A stretch of DNA of 64,000 nt from Alteromonas sp. BMJM2 (GTDB taxonomy: Bacteria > Pseudomonadota > Gammaproteobacteria > Enterobacterales > Alteromonadaceae), in assembly GCF_027257845.1 (NCBI RefSeq), contig NZ_JAPVOT010000010.1, positions 62,001 to 126,000 of the forward strand. Reading direction: 5' to 3'. Positions within the stretch are counted from its first letter, which is position 1. Each line of letters opens with the position of its first letter. A program made the position numbers and the translations under genes. This document shows, piece after piece, positions 7,172 to 16,348 of the stretch. Under the pieces are notes generated by a model that saw nothing but the letters and a program-made list of their open reading frames with translations, was not told where the DNA came from and searched no databases.

Positions 7172-10100
7172 ATGAAAAAATTATCACTGAGTCTCATCGC
7201 AACAGCGATGTTGGCATCAGGCATTGCTCCTACCTTTGCACAGGAAGCAATGTCTCAGAGTAAAGAAGAAAACGGCTACGATGTGGAAAACTGGGATGTT
7301 AATAACCCGCCTTATGCACTTAATGAAGTGGCAATAAGCACCACTGAAACCACGTGGTCGAGCCTAGATGTGGCACCTAACGGCAAGTTTATGGTTTTCG
7401 ATATGCTTGGCGATCTATATAAAGTTGATATCAATGGCGGTGATGCGTCGCCACTTACTCAAGACTTTGCATGGAATATTCATCCTTCTATATCGCCAGA
7501 CGGTAAGCACGTTGCCTTTATCTCAGACCGCGATGGCCTAAGTAATGTGTGGGTTATGGATATCGATGGCGAAAACCTTCATCAAGTGACTAGTGAGAAG
7601 AACAACCTTATTCACTCTCCTAAGTGGAGCCCTGATGGCGAATACCTTGTGGTAACAAAAGGGATTATGTCGAGTCGCAGTATTCCTGCGGGCGAGATTT
7701 GGATGTATCACAAGTCAGGCGGTGACGGCCTGCAAATTAAAGCGCGAAACAGCGGAAAGCGTGACCAGCAAAATATTGCTGACCCTGTTTTTTCTCATGA
7801 CGGCAAATACATCTACTTCACAGAAAATACCGTTCCTGGCAGCCGCTTTGAATACAATCGCGACCCGCTAGAAGGTATCTTTGCCATTACCCGTTTTGAT
7901 CGTGAAACCGGTGAAGAAAGCCGTTACATAAGCGGCACTGGCGGTGCAGTTGTCCCTACTCCGTCACCAGATGGTAAATACATTGCGTTTGTTCGCCGCG
8001 TGAAAGACAGAACTGCTCTGTTTATAAAAGACGTTAAAACGGGTATTGAAACGCCCCTCACACTAGAACTTGAAAGAGATATGCAAGAAGGCTTTGGCTC
8101 TGAGGGCTACTTTGCGTATTTCGACTGGATGCCCGATAGCTCGAAAATCGTGTATTGGACAGGCGGAAAGTTCCACACCATCGATGTTGCTGACAAAAGC
8201 ACATCAACGATTGAAATTAGCGTAGACGCCAAAGTGAAATATGCTGACGCCCTGCGTTTCGACGTAGACGTAGCTCCAGACAAGTTTGATGTCAATATGA
8301 TCCGCTGGTCTCAAATGTCACCCAATGGCAAAACCGTTTTATTTCAGGCGCTAGGTAAGCTGTACGTTCGCGACGTGAAGTCGGGCAACATTAAGCGTTT
8401 AACCAAACAAAGCGACCACGACGAGTTTTACCCACGTTTTTCTAACGACGGTAAAAAAGTGGTGTATACCACGTGGGACGACCAAGATTTAGGTACCGTT
8501 CGGGTAGTGTCAGCGAGAGGCGGTAAAGGCAAAGTCATTACCGAACAACCGGGCCATTACATTGAGCCATCATTCTCCGCAAATGGAGAAAAAGTGCTGT
8601 TTCGCAAATTTACGGGTGGCTATTTGCTTAACCCTAAATACTCTGTAGAGCCTGGCATTTATGTGGCCGACCTTGAAGAAGACACCGTCAATAAGGTGAC
8701 CGACGGTGGGTATAATGCCCACTTTGCAGGCGGTGACGAACGGGTTTACTTTACTGAGTCTGCAGGCGGTGAAGCCTATTACGAAACGCAACTATCTAGT
8801 GTAAACCTTAAGGGCAACGATAAGAGAACTCATCTATACGGCAGCACTAAGGTAAGTGAGTACAAACTTTCTCACGATAAAAAGTGGATTGCCTTTGTCT
8901 ATCAGTTCAAAACGTATGTGGCGCCGTTCGTCGATAATGGTAAGAAAATTACCATTGGTCCAGACATGACCTCACTACCAGTAACACAGCTTTCAAGCCG
9001 TGCTGGAGAGTACCTAACGTGGTCGCCTGACAATAAAACACTAAGCTGGTTTAACGGCCCGACGTTGTTTAAGCGCTCTCTTGATGAAGCCTTCGCCTTC
9101 GTTGACGGAGCCTCAGACACACTACCAGAGCCAGTGGCACAGGGAATGGACCTATCGTTCTCAACCGACGCTGACAAACCATCAGGGTATAAAGCACTGG
9201 TAGGCGGCAAAGTGGTTACTATGCGCGACGCTGACAATACGCAGGAAGTGATAGAAGATGGCGTTGTGCTTATTAAAGATAACCGCATTGAAGCTGTCGG
9301 CAAGCGCAGCGACATCGAGATCCCTGCCGACGCGATGCAAATTGATACCAGCGGAAAAACCATTATTCCAGGTCTTATTGATGCTCACGCTCACGGTTCC
9401 CAGGGAAGAAATGAAATCATTCCACAACAAAACTGGAGTCAGTACTCGAATGTGTCCTTTGGTGTCACCACCATTCACGATCCGTCAAACGACACTACTG
9501 AAATATTTGCAGCGTCTGAGCTACAGCGCAAAGGTAAAATTGTAGCGCCACGTATTTACTCTACCGGCACCATTTTATATGGCGCAGAAGGACTAGGATA
9601 CAAAGCCATCATTAACGATTATGACGATGCTTACTTCCACGTTGAGCGCTTAAAAGAAGCGGGCGCGATTTCAGTCAAAAGCTATAACCAGCCACGTCGT
9701 GACCAACGTCAACAGGTATTATGGGCGTCTAAGAACCAAGAAATGATGGTAGTGCCTGAGGGCGGCGGTAAGTTCCAGCAAAACCTAACCATGCTAGTTG
9801 ATGGCCATACAGGTTTAGAGCACAGCCTACCGGTGGAAAAAGGGTACAGCGACGTAACTCAGCTTTGGAAAGCCACAGAGTTTGGTTACACACCCACTTT
9901 TGTTGTGTCTTATGGCGGAATGATGGGTGAAGAATACTGGTACGACAAAACAGAGGTGTGGAAAAATCCGCGATTACTGCGTTATACCCCATCAACCATA
10001 TTAGATAGACGTGCTATTCGCAGACCTAGTGCACCAGAAAATCAATATAACCACCAAAACGTGGCTAGCTACGCTAAAGAGCTTCGCGACAATGGAGTAA

Positions 10101-10504
10101 GCGTACATATTGGTGCTCACGGACAGCGTGAAGGTTTGGCCGCTCACTGGGAGCTATGGATAATGCAACAAGGCGGCTTTACTCCTTGGGAAGCATTACG
10201 CGGTGGTACTATTGATGGTGCCAAACACTTAGGTATGTCTAAGGATCTCGGCAGTATTGAAGCCGGAAAACTAGCAGACTTAGTGGTAATAGATGGCGAT
10301 GTACTCAGCGACATTAAAAAGAGTGAGTATGTTGAATATACCGTGCTAAACGGTCGCGTGTACGAGTCGGCAACGATGAATGAAGTAGGCAGCAAGAAGA
10401 AGCGTAAACCTTTCTTTTTCGAGCAAGATAACGCCACCTTTATGCCACAAGCAACGGCCGATGCGGTTGAAGCCAAAGCGCACCACTTTCATTGGGAGCA
10501 TTAA
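7172..10504 (+). CDS. Exported TolB/WD40-like beta-propeller and amidohydrolase fusion protein
   Basis: A signal peptide is clear in residues 1-24, ending ...PTFAQEA. The N-terminal ~650 residues carry repeated PD40/TolB propeller motifs such as SPDGKHVAF, SPDGEYLVV, SHDGKYIYF and SNDGKKVVY. The C-terminal ~430 residues form an amidohydrolase domain with the metal motif DAHAHG near residue 737, a VKSY lysine, HTGLEHS, HIGAHGQ and a late TIDGAKHLG segment. The usual C-terminal GSIEAGKLADLVVID strand is present. Metal-dependent hydrolysis of a peptide- or amide-like substrate in the periplasm is likely. A TTG at 7157 is open in frame but the ATG at 7172 starts the signal peptide. The substrate is unknown. 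Confidence 0.85.
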   Translation: MKKLSLSLIATAMLASGIAPTFAQEAMSQSKEENGYDVENWDVNNPPYALNEVAISTTETTWSSLDVAPNGKFMVFDMLGDLYKVDINGGDASPLTQDFAWNIHPSISPDGKHVAFISDRDGLSNVWVMDIDGENLHQVTSEKNNLIHSPKWSPDGEYLVVTKGIMSSRSIPAGEIWMYHKSGGDGLQIKARNSGKRDQQNIADPVFSHDGKYIYFTENTVPGSRFEYNRDPLEGIFAITRFDRETGEESRYISGTGGAVVPTPSPDGKYIAFVRRVKDRTALFIKDVKTGIETPLTLELERDMQEGFGSEGYFAYFDWMPDSSKIVYWTGGKFHTIDVADKSTSTIEISVDAKVKYADALRFDVDVAPDKFDVNMIRWSQMSPNGKTVLFQALGKLYVRDVKSGNIKRLTKQSDHDEFYPRFSNDGKKVVYTTWDDQDLGTVRVVSARGGKGKVITEQPGHYIEPSFSANGEKVLFRKFTGGYLLNPKYSVEPGIYVADLEEDTVNKVTDGGYNAHFAGGDERVYFTESAGGEAYYETQLSSVNLKGNDKRTHLYGSTKVSEYKLSHDKKWIAFVYQFKTYVAPFVDNGKKITIGPDMTSLPVTQLSSRAGEYLTWSPDNKTLSWFNGPTLFKRSLDEAFAFVDGASDTLPEPVAQGMDLSFSTDADKPSGYKALVGGKVVTMRDADNTQEVIEDGVVLIKDNRIEAVGKRSDIEIPADAMQIDTSGKTIIPGLIDAHAHGSQGRNEIIPQQNWSQYSNVSFGVTTIHDPSNDTTEIFAASELQRKGKIVAPRIYSTGTILYGAEGLGYKAIINDYDDAYFHVERLKEAGAISVKSYNQPRRDQRQQVLWASKNQEMMVVPEGGGKFQQNLTMLVDGHTGLEHSLPVEKGYSDVTQLWKATEFGYTPTFVVSYGGMMGEEYWYDKTEVWKNPRLLRYTPSTILDRRAIRRPSAPENQYNHQNVASYAKELRDNGVSVHIGAHGQREGLAAHWELWIMQQGGFTPWEALRGGTIDGAKHLGMSKDLGSIEAGKLADLVVIDGDVLSDIKKSEYVEYTVLNGRVYESATMNEVGSKKKRKPFFFEQDNATFMPQATADAVEAKAHHFHWEH

Positions 10505-10531
10505 ACTGCTGAGCAGTAATTAGCGCCAACA

Positions 10532-10612
10532 GACGGGCTAAAGAGCCCGTCATAATGTGTAACACTTAAAAGCCAGCGATGAATGAGTTGATACCTCTCA
10601 TCGCTGGCTTTT
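10532..10612. terminator. Bidirectional terminator pair between the amidohydrolase and HMG-CoA reductase genes
   Basis: A GACGGGCT/AGCCCGTC hairpin lies at 10532-10551. A stronger one follows: AAAAGCCAGCGATGA (10568-10582) pairs with TCATCGCTGGCTTTT (10598-10612). A-runs on one flank and T-runs on the other let it work on both strands, as expected between convergent genes. Confidence 0.8.
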
Positions 10613-10694
10613 TATTATTTATCAACACAAGTTGAAAATACTCAACTGGCTTAAAGCAGGCCTATTTACTTTCACCATTGGTCACAACCGTACG

Positions 10695-12239
10695 CTATCT
10701 ATTACGTCCATACTGCTCGTGAGACGATACCCAGTCTGACGAGCTAATGGCCGATGCCAGTGATATCTCACCTGCCAATACTACCGATGCAACAATTTCT
10801 GCGAACTTATACACGCGGTCGCGGCCATAGCAATCAAGCAACTCCAAACATTCTCTTTGCGTTCCAATGCCCGTGCCTCCTCCGTAGGTAGCCACAATTA
10901 ACGACGGTATGGTAATAGAGACATACAAGTCTCCTTCTTCAGTTAATTCTGAGTACATAATTGCTGCTGATGACTCGGACACGTTGGCCACGTCTTGCCC
11001 CGTGGCGATAAACATTGCAGTGATACCGTTGGGTGAATGCAGGCCAGTGTTGTTTACGCCAGATAAGAATGAGCCTACACCCGCCACTCGGCCATGATAA
11101 TCAATTTGTTTAGGGTCAACCCGCATCACCTCTAACAAATGCTCACGCTTAATGGTGGCCTCAGCAGTTACGCGCTTACCTCGGGTACGCATAATATTAA
11201 TTTGTGATGCTTTTTTATCGGTGGCGAAATTCGATTCCAAATAGAAATTCTCAATACCTTCGTAGTGGTCCAGTATCCACCCGCAAGCAGCAAATGTAGC
11301 TCTACCCACCATGTTTTGGCCAGCTGCATCGCCCGTACGGTAGTTAAAGCGAAGGAAGGCAAATTTGTTAGACAGAAAGTGGTCAATATAAGTCAGCTTA
11401 GCAATACTGGACGTGGCCTCGGCTTCTTCACGAATTTTTTCAATATTTTCCTGGACCCATTTTACAAAGTCTCTTGCACCTCGGGCATTTTCAAATATAA
11501 ACACAGGCGCGCGCTGCATGGCATCGTCAACAACGGTAGCAGTTATGCCGCCGCTCATGTTTAACAACTTCATACCTCGATTATACGAGGCCACCAAGGT
11601 TCCTTCTGTGGTTGCTAAAGGTACAACAAACTCACCTTTTGCGTGCTCGCCATTTATTTTTACAGGTCCTGCAATACCAATTGGCACTTGAGCTACGCCA
11701 ATAAAGTGTTCGATGTTGCCTTTCAAATCATTAGGGTCGATAGAATACTTCCCTACATGATTAACCTTATTACCGGTGGCACTCTCAAAATACTGCTGAC
11801 GAGTTTTAATAATAGACTCGCCATAATCGTCCAAGTCATCGCGAGGAATATGCGCGCTGCGTTGCCCAGCTAACGTAATATTGTCCTCTACCTCAAACTT
11901 CAACTTTCCAAACGGAGATGCAGAAAAGCAGATACCGAGCTTTCGCTTTTCAGGACACGCGTCTTTTTCGATATCTAAATGTAGCGTGATGGTTTGTCTA
12001 AGCGCGAAGGGCCTACCGTCAGATTGATTAAGTTCAGCTGCAGGTAAAAACGTATCGTGAGTAAGTTGAAGTGAAATTTTATCCTCTGGAATTTTCTCTC
12101 CATCTAAAGAAACCCAATGTAGCTTTTCAATGGTTGCGTCTTTTAACCTGTTTTTAAGCGAGAACGACAATCCAGTATTGGTTTTGGAGAGACTAGCGCG
12201 TGTGTAGAGTTGTTTTAATAATATGCTGGGCACAAACAT
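10695..12239 (-). CDS. Hydroxymethylglutaryl-CoA reductase, class I type, with N-terminal extra domain
   Basis: The enzyme interconverts HMG-CoA and mevalonate. The catalytic part starts near residue 145 and has E212 (TTEGTLVAS), the GDAAGQNM cofactor motif, K342 (ATDKKASQINI), D416 (TGQDVAN), GGGTGIGTQ near 453-461, and C-terminal His507 in WVSSHEQYGRNR. The motif set and the late histidine match class I (eukaryote/archaeal-type) enzymes. Residues 1-140 form an extra domain with no predicted membrane helix. GGAAG precedes the ATG by 6 bases. No other mevalonate-pathway gene is in the window, so its role (isoprenoid synthesis or mevalonate use) is open. Confidence 0.9.
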   Translation of the reverse strand: MFVPSILLKQLYTRASLSKTNTGLSFSLKNRLKDATIEKLHWVSLDGEKIPEDKISLQLTHDTFLPAAELNQSDGRPFALRQTITLHLDIEKDACPEKRKLGICFSASPFGKLKFEVEDNITLAGQRSAHIPRDDLDDYGESIIKTRQQYFESATGNKVNHVGKYSIDPNDLKGNIEHFIGVAQVPIGIAGPVKINGEHAKGEFVVPLATTEGTLVASYNRGMKLLNMSGGITATVVDDAMQRAPVFIFENARGARDFVKWVQENIEKIREEAEATSSIAKLTYIDHFLSNKFAFLRFNYRTGDAAGQNMVGRATFAACGWILDHYEGIENFYLESNFATDKKASQINIMRTRGKRVTAEATIKREHLLEVMRVDPKQIDYHGRVAGVGSFLSGVNNTGLHSPNGITAMFIATGQDVANVSESSAAIMYSELTEEGDLYVSITIPSLIVATYGGGTGIGTQRECLELLDCYGRDRVYKFAEIVASVVLAGEISLASAISSSDWVSSHEQYGRNR

Positions 12240-12612
12240 GAGACTTCCTTATTAGCGTATACGTTTTCTTTTTCTTGTTTAACTCTTTCGTGTGTATTTT
12301 CTACTTTTTATTTTTCATTCTTTTTCATTTTGTTGGGGGCTTCCTAGGCATTTTCTCAGGCTGCTTCATAGGTTTCTGCAACCCCCCGATGTTTTTATAG
12401 CACATTCTTTATACAGAACGATGACTACTTATTATTTAATGTAGGTCAATCTTTGCCACTTTTTGTACATTTTCTTATCTATTTTTGCGCCACGCTTTTC
12501 AAATTTGAGCCAAGCCCGCATCTTTACTGGCCTTCAAAACCTTGGGCTTTAGCTAAATGACACACCTCTCATCAATCACCTAAAGTTTCTGTGTCGTCGC
12601 AACAACGATGAC
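12240..12612. other. Intergenic promoter region of the HMG-CoA reductase gene
   Basis: No gene is seen here. The stretch next to the reductase start is pyrimidine rich on the + strand, so the reductase mRNA leader is A rich. A possible leader stem pairs GGGGG (12335-12339) with CCCCC in 12383-12388, but its interior pairs poorly. Nothing else stands out before the structured element at 12613. Confidence 0.4.
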
Positions 12613-12704
12613 TAGAAGGTATCTGGTAGCAACAAGGGAGGCATCAAGGACTGCGATGCCAGGGATAAAACGTCTGCACGGAAGAGACAGCCAGATACCT
12701 TTTA
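12613..12704 (+). ncRNA. Predicted three-way-junction RNA upstream of the peptide-export operon
   Basis: A long closing stem of 14 pairs (one G-U) joins 12613-12626 (core AAGGTATCTGG) to 12691-12704. Inside are two hairpins. P2 is GGCATC/GATGCC (12640-12645 with 12655-12660) with loop AAGGACTGC. P3 is GTCT/AGAC (12072+600 frame: 12672-12675 with 12685-12688) with loop GCACGGAAG. GGA motifs occur in both loops and both linkers. The fold ends 78 bases before the HlyD-type gene, so it could be a cis-regulatory leader or a separate small RNA; a TTTT at 12700-12703 is too short for a confident terminator. I do not recognise the family. The pairings are seen; the function is inference. Confidence 0.5.
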
Positions 12705-12782
12705 CCAAAGCGTATTCAGTTAAATAATGACAAAGAATATGCCCTGCTTAATACACATAGGTGTAGGGAAAAAGGAGCAATA

Positions 12783-14036
12783 ATGAGAAAGGGATTATTT
12801 CGAAAGGAAGCAATTGGACATCAGTCGACGGCCATTACCGGTCGTCTATTAATGACACCAAAACCAGTCTTTATGATTCTTGCCGCTATGCTGGTAACGT
12901 GGATGCTGGTGGTTATTGTTTTCCTCATGCAAGGTAGCTACGCTAGAAAAACCTCGGTTCAGGGGTGGTTAGAACCTCATGGCGGTGTATATAAACTCTA
13001 CGCCGAGCCGCGTAAAGGACAGGTATCAGATGTCTTTGTTGCAGAGGGTCAATATGTTGAAAGCGGTACATCGCTGTTAACAATAAGCTATGGTGGTAAG
13101 AGTACACTTGGCGCCCCTATCAATGAAAGGCTTCTTAACGAGCTCGAAGGAAAGCGAAAAAGAACCCAGGATATTATCCAGCGACTGCACGCTATTCAAA
13201 GCGCAGCATTACAACAGCTTGACGTGTCACTTTCTCATGCAAAAAAAGAGCAGGTAGAATTTAACGATATTGCTGACATTTCCCGCTCTCAGTATGAGGT
13301 AACGCTTACTCATTTCGAAAAAACCGAATCGCTTTATCATGACGGCCACGTAAGCCATATTGACTATCAAGAACAAAAATTAAGAAAGTTAGCCAGCGAG
13401 CAGCAGTTAAAACATGCGCTTCAAAACCTCAATACTGCCAACAATACAACACTGTCGTTAACTCAGCAGCGAGCCTCGTTACCCTTGCAGCAAAAAAATG
13501 AGCTGGCGAACTATCAAAATGCGCTGAGCGATTTGAATCACCAAATAATGACTCATAACAGCACCAGCGAGAAGACTATTTACGCGCCTCAAGACGGAAT
13601 AGTATCAGGCCTGCATATAAAACCTGGCTACGACATCAAAAATAATGACTTACTACTGACGTTGGTGCCACCATTTTCTTCAATGCAGGCTCACATGTTA
13701 GTGCCCGTTCACTCTGCTGGATTTATTGACGAAGGACAGACACTCAACATTCGCTACGATGCGTTTCCCTATCAAAAATTTGGCATGCAGTCGGGCAGTA
13801 TTCTTCGAATTTCTAAAACATTAATACTGCCTGGAGAATTAAACAATGCCCCAGTGATGACGAATGAGCCTGCTTATCTAGTCACTGCCGAACTTATAAG
13901 CGAAACCCTTGTTGCTTATGGTGAGCAAATTCAATTGAAAGCAGGAATGACCTTCTCTGCTGACATTCAGTTGAGCCAACGTTCGCTTTTAGAGTGGTTG
14001 TTAGAGCCCCTTTATAGTCTATCAGGGAGGCTATGA
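12783..14036 (+). CDS. HlyD/CvaA-type membrane-fusion protein of a peptide exporter
   Basis: The protein has one transmembrane helix near residues 28-52 after a short cytoplasmic N-terminus. A biotinyl-lipoyl-like half motif (KGQVSDVFVAEGQYVESGTSLLTI) follows, then a long coiled coil at about 115-255 and the second lipoyl half (YAPQDGIVSGLHIKPGYDI). This is the periplasmic adaptor that joins an inner-membrane ABC exporter to an outer-membrane TolC channel. AAAAGGAG lies 5 bases before the ATG. Its stop overlaps the upstream alternative ATG of the ABC gene, pointing to one transcript. No TolC-like gene is in the locus, so a shared channel is presumably used. Confidence 0.9.
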   Translation: MRKGLFRKEAIGHQSTAITGRLLMTPKPVFMILAAMLVTWMLVVIVFLMQGSYARKTSVQGWLEPHGGVYKLYAEPRKGQVSDVFVAEGQYVESGTSLLTISYGGKSTLGAPINERLLNELEGKRKRTQDIIQRLHAIQSAALQQLDVSLSHAKKEQVEFNDIADISRSQYEVTLTHFEKTESLYHDGHVSHIDYQEQKLRKLASEQQLKHALQNLNTANNTTLSLTQQRASLPLQQKNELANYQNALSDLNHQIMTHNSTSEKTIYAPQDGIVSGLHIKPGYDIKNNDLLLTLVPPFSSMQAHMLVPVHSAGFIDEGQTLNIRYDAFPYQKFGMQSGSILRISKTLILPGELNNAPVMTNEPAYLVTAELISETLVAYGEQIQLKAGMTFSADIQLSQRSLLEWLLEPLYSLSGRL

Positions 14037-14038
14037 GC

Positions 14039-16348
14039 ATGCTCACACAAGCACTTAATCTTTCGCTTTTCACAAGGCGGAGAGTCCCCCTTGTATTGCA
14101 AAGCGAAGCGGCAGAATGTGGTTTAGCGTGTATCAATATGATTGCGCAATTTTATGGCGACAAGCGGGATCTTAACCACCTGAGGCAAACTCTGTCGGTG
14201 TCTATGCGCGGTTGCACACTGCTTGATATTATGAATATTGGCGCACATGTAGGCCTTCAATGTCGCGCTCTAAAAATTGAAATAGAGCATTTGCGACAGC
14301 TAACCTGCCCCGCCATTTTGCATTGGGATATGCAGCATTTCGTAGTATTAACTTATGTGGACAAAAGCAAAGTTATCGTCAACGATCCTGCTCAGGGCGA
14401 GCGCACATTAACCTTAAGCGAAGCGTCTAAGTCAATTACTGGTATCGCCCTTGAAGTATCTCTTGCAGACAGCTTTACGCCTGTAAGTACTCCACCTACG
14501 CTAACTTTAAAAAACTTTTTCGTCAACGCTACAGGCTTTAAGAGAAACCTGTTAACGCTTATTACCTTATCTATTTTATTACAATTGTTTGTACTAGCCG
14601 GCCCCTACTATATGCAAACCGTGGTAGATGATGTGCTGGTTTACAACAACGGTGCGCTTCTCAACGCCTTAGCGCTTGGCTTTGCCTTATTGTTAGTCAT
14701 TGAAATCTTCACCTACGTATTGCGCAAGCTACTCGTATTATCTGTGTCTATGCGCTTGCAGCTGCAGCTTTCCGCATCTGTTTTTAAGCACCTCCTCTCG
14801 CTACCTTTAGACTATTTTGCCAAACGACATGTGGGAGATGTTGTCTCTCGATTTAGCTCACTAGGACAAATAAGAGAGTTTTTAACTACTGGGGTGGTAA
14901 CCGCCTTACTCGATGGCTTACTCGCCGTTATCACCTTGGTTGTAATGGCGGTGTATTCAATAAAGCTTACCGCGTTAGTGGTTGCAATAATGACGCTGTA
15001 CATAGCCTGTCGCCTCGGTGTGCTCTCGTTCATGAAACGTCTAACTACAGAAAGAATTGGCCTAGCAGCAACGGAGCAAAGTCATTTCATTGAAAGTATG
15101 CGCGGTATTTTACCCATTCGGGTTTACAACCAAGAGGTACAGCGCCACAGTCATTGGCAAAACAAGCTCGTGGCTACGCTAAACAAAGATATTAGCCTTG
15201 GCAAACTCAGCATTGGCACTGACGCTGTTAATAAAGCCATGTTTGGTTTAGAGAATCTCGCTGTTATTTACCTTGGCGCTCTGCTAGTCATTGATAGCAC
15301 TATGAGCATTGGGATGCTATTGGCCTTTATTGCTTATAAAACCCGTTTTACCGGCGCGGTAGATGGTGTCATTAATAGCATTATTGAATTTAAAATGTTG
15401 AGCGTTCACTTTACACGCTTAGGCGATATCGTATTAACTAAACCCGCCGCTCACTCGCGTAGAACGCCCCCGGAGCTTTCTTCTTATAACCTGCAGTCCC
15501 AAAGCCCCAGTTTTAATAATCATGATTTTCAAAAGCCAGAAACAATAGTTCACTCTCGATCTGCTGATGTAAAAACCGCCGAGGCTGAAATGTCGAGATG
15601 CACCAGCGACACATCGAAAGGCTCATCTGCTGGCACAAGCAAGGGGATAGCGCTTGAAGCAAAAAGCATCAACTTTCAATACAGCAAGGCAAGCGACCCT
15701 GTTTTTAAACACATCGATTTGGTAGTACACCGCGGCGATATTGTTGCCATTACCGGTGATAGTGGCTGTGGCAAAAGCACGCTTATCAAATGTCTAATGG
15801 GGCTTTATGCAGTCAGTGAAGGTAATGTTATCCACCAGCATCACACTCAACAGCACGGACGCTGCAAAATAGCGTCGGTGTTACAAGAAGACACGCTGCT
15901 AAACGGCAGTATCGCAGATAACATCAGCTGTTTTTCCCAAACGCCGCGTTTAGAGCAGATTATTCACGCCGCTCAGCTAGCCTGTATTCACGATGAAATA
16001 GCGGCGATGCCCATGCAATATCACTCATTGGTGGGAGATATGGGAAGTAGTTTAAGCGGCGGGCAAAAACAGCGCCTATTGCTAGCTCGAGCCCTTTACC
16101 AATGCCCAGACATTTTATTTTTAGATGAAGCAAGTAGCCATCTGGATATGGATAACGAGGAAAAAATTAATCGCCACCTTAAAGCGCTAAATATCACCCG
16201 AATCATTGTTGCGCACCGCCCTCAATCTATCGCTATTGCAGATACTGTTTACCGTTTAACGCATACCAATTTGCAACGTTTACCACCCCCAACTGAAGAA
16301 ATAACGCCTATAGAAAATCCCATGGAGAACACCGATGAAAATACATGA
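14039..16348 (+). CDS. Peptidase-containing ABC exporter (C39 bacteriocin-processing type)
   Basis: The protein has three parts. First is a C39 cysteine peptidase at about residues 12-130, with oxyanion Q21, catalytic C27 (SEAAECGLAC), H100 and D116 (VNDPAQG), so the triad is intact. Then come a transmembrane domain (about 155-440) and an ATPase with Walker A GDSGCGKST near 572, LSGGQKQ near 671, Walker B ILFLDEASS and an H loop. It should cut leader peptides after Gly-Gly and export the product. A Ser/Thr-rich linker of about 65 residues (467-535) between membrane and ATPase domains is unusual. An ATG at 14033 is only 2 bases from GGGAGG; the one at 14039 is 8 bases away and preferred. Confidence 0.93.
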   Translation: MLTQALNLSLFTRRRVPLVLQSEAAECGLACINMIAQFYGDKRDLNHLRQTLSVSMRGCTLLDIMNIGAHVGLQCRALKIEIEHLRQLTCPAILHWDMQHFVVLTYVDKSKVIVNDPAQGERTLTLSEASKSITGIALEVSLADSFTPVSTPPTLTLKNFFVNATGFKRNLLTLITLSILLQLFVLAGPYYMQTVVDDVLVYNNGALLNALALGFALLLVIEIFTYVLRKLLVLSVSMRLQLQLSASVFKHLLSLPLDYFAKRHVGDVVSRFSSLGQIREFLTTGVVTALLDGLLAVITLVVMAVYSIKLTALVVAIMTLYIACRLGVLSFMKRLTTERIGLAATEQSHFIESMRGILPIRVYNQEVQRHSHWQNKLVATLNKDISLGKLSIGTDAVNKAMFGLENLAVIYLGALLVIDSTMSIGMLLAFIAYKTRFTGAVDGVINSIIEFKMLSVHFTRLGDIVLTKPAAHSRRTPPELSSYNLQSQSPSFNNHDFQKPETIVHSRSADVKTAEAEMSRCTSDTSKGSSAGTSKGIALEAKSINFQYSKASDPVFKHIDLVVHRGDIVAITGDSGCGKSTLIKCLMGLYAVSEGNVIHQHHTQQHGRCKIASVLQEDTLLNGSIADNISCFSQTPRLEQIIHAAQLACIHDEIAAMPMQYHSLVGDMGSSLSGGQKQRLLLARALYQCPDILFLDEASSHLDMDNEEKINRHLKALNITRIIVAHRPQSIAIADTVYRLTHTNLQRLPPPTEEITPIENPMENTDENT

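Noticed and set aside
8902..9363. A 153-codon minus-strand frame inside the amidohydrolase gene
   Set aside because: It lies fully within a well-supported gene in the opposite direction and has a Ser/Leu/Pro-rich product with no recognisable motif.
12613..12704. The structured RNA as a c-di-GMP, guanidine, glycine or cobalamin riboswitch
   Set aside because: The conserved core motifs of those classes, as I remember them, are absent; only a GGGATAAAA string resembles part of the guanidine-I element.
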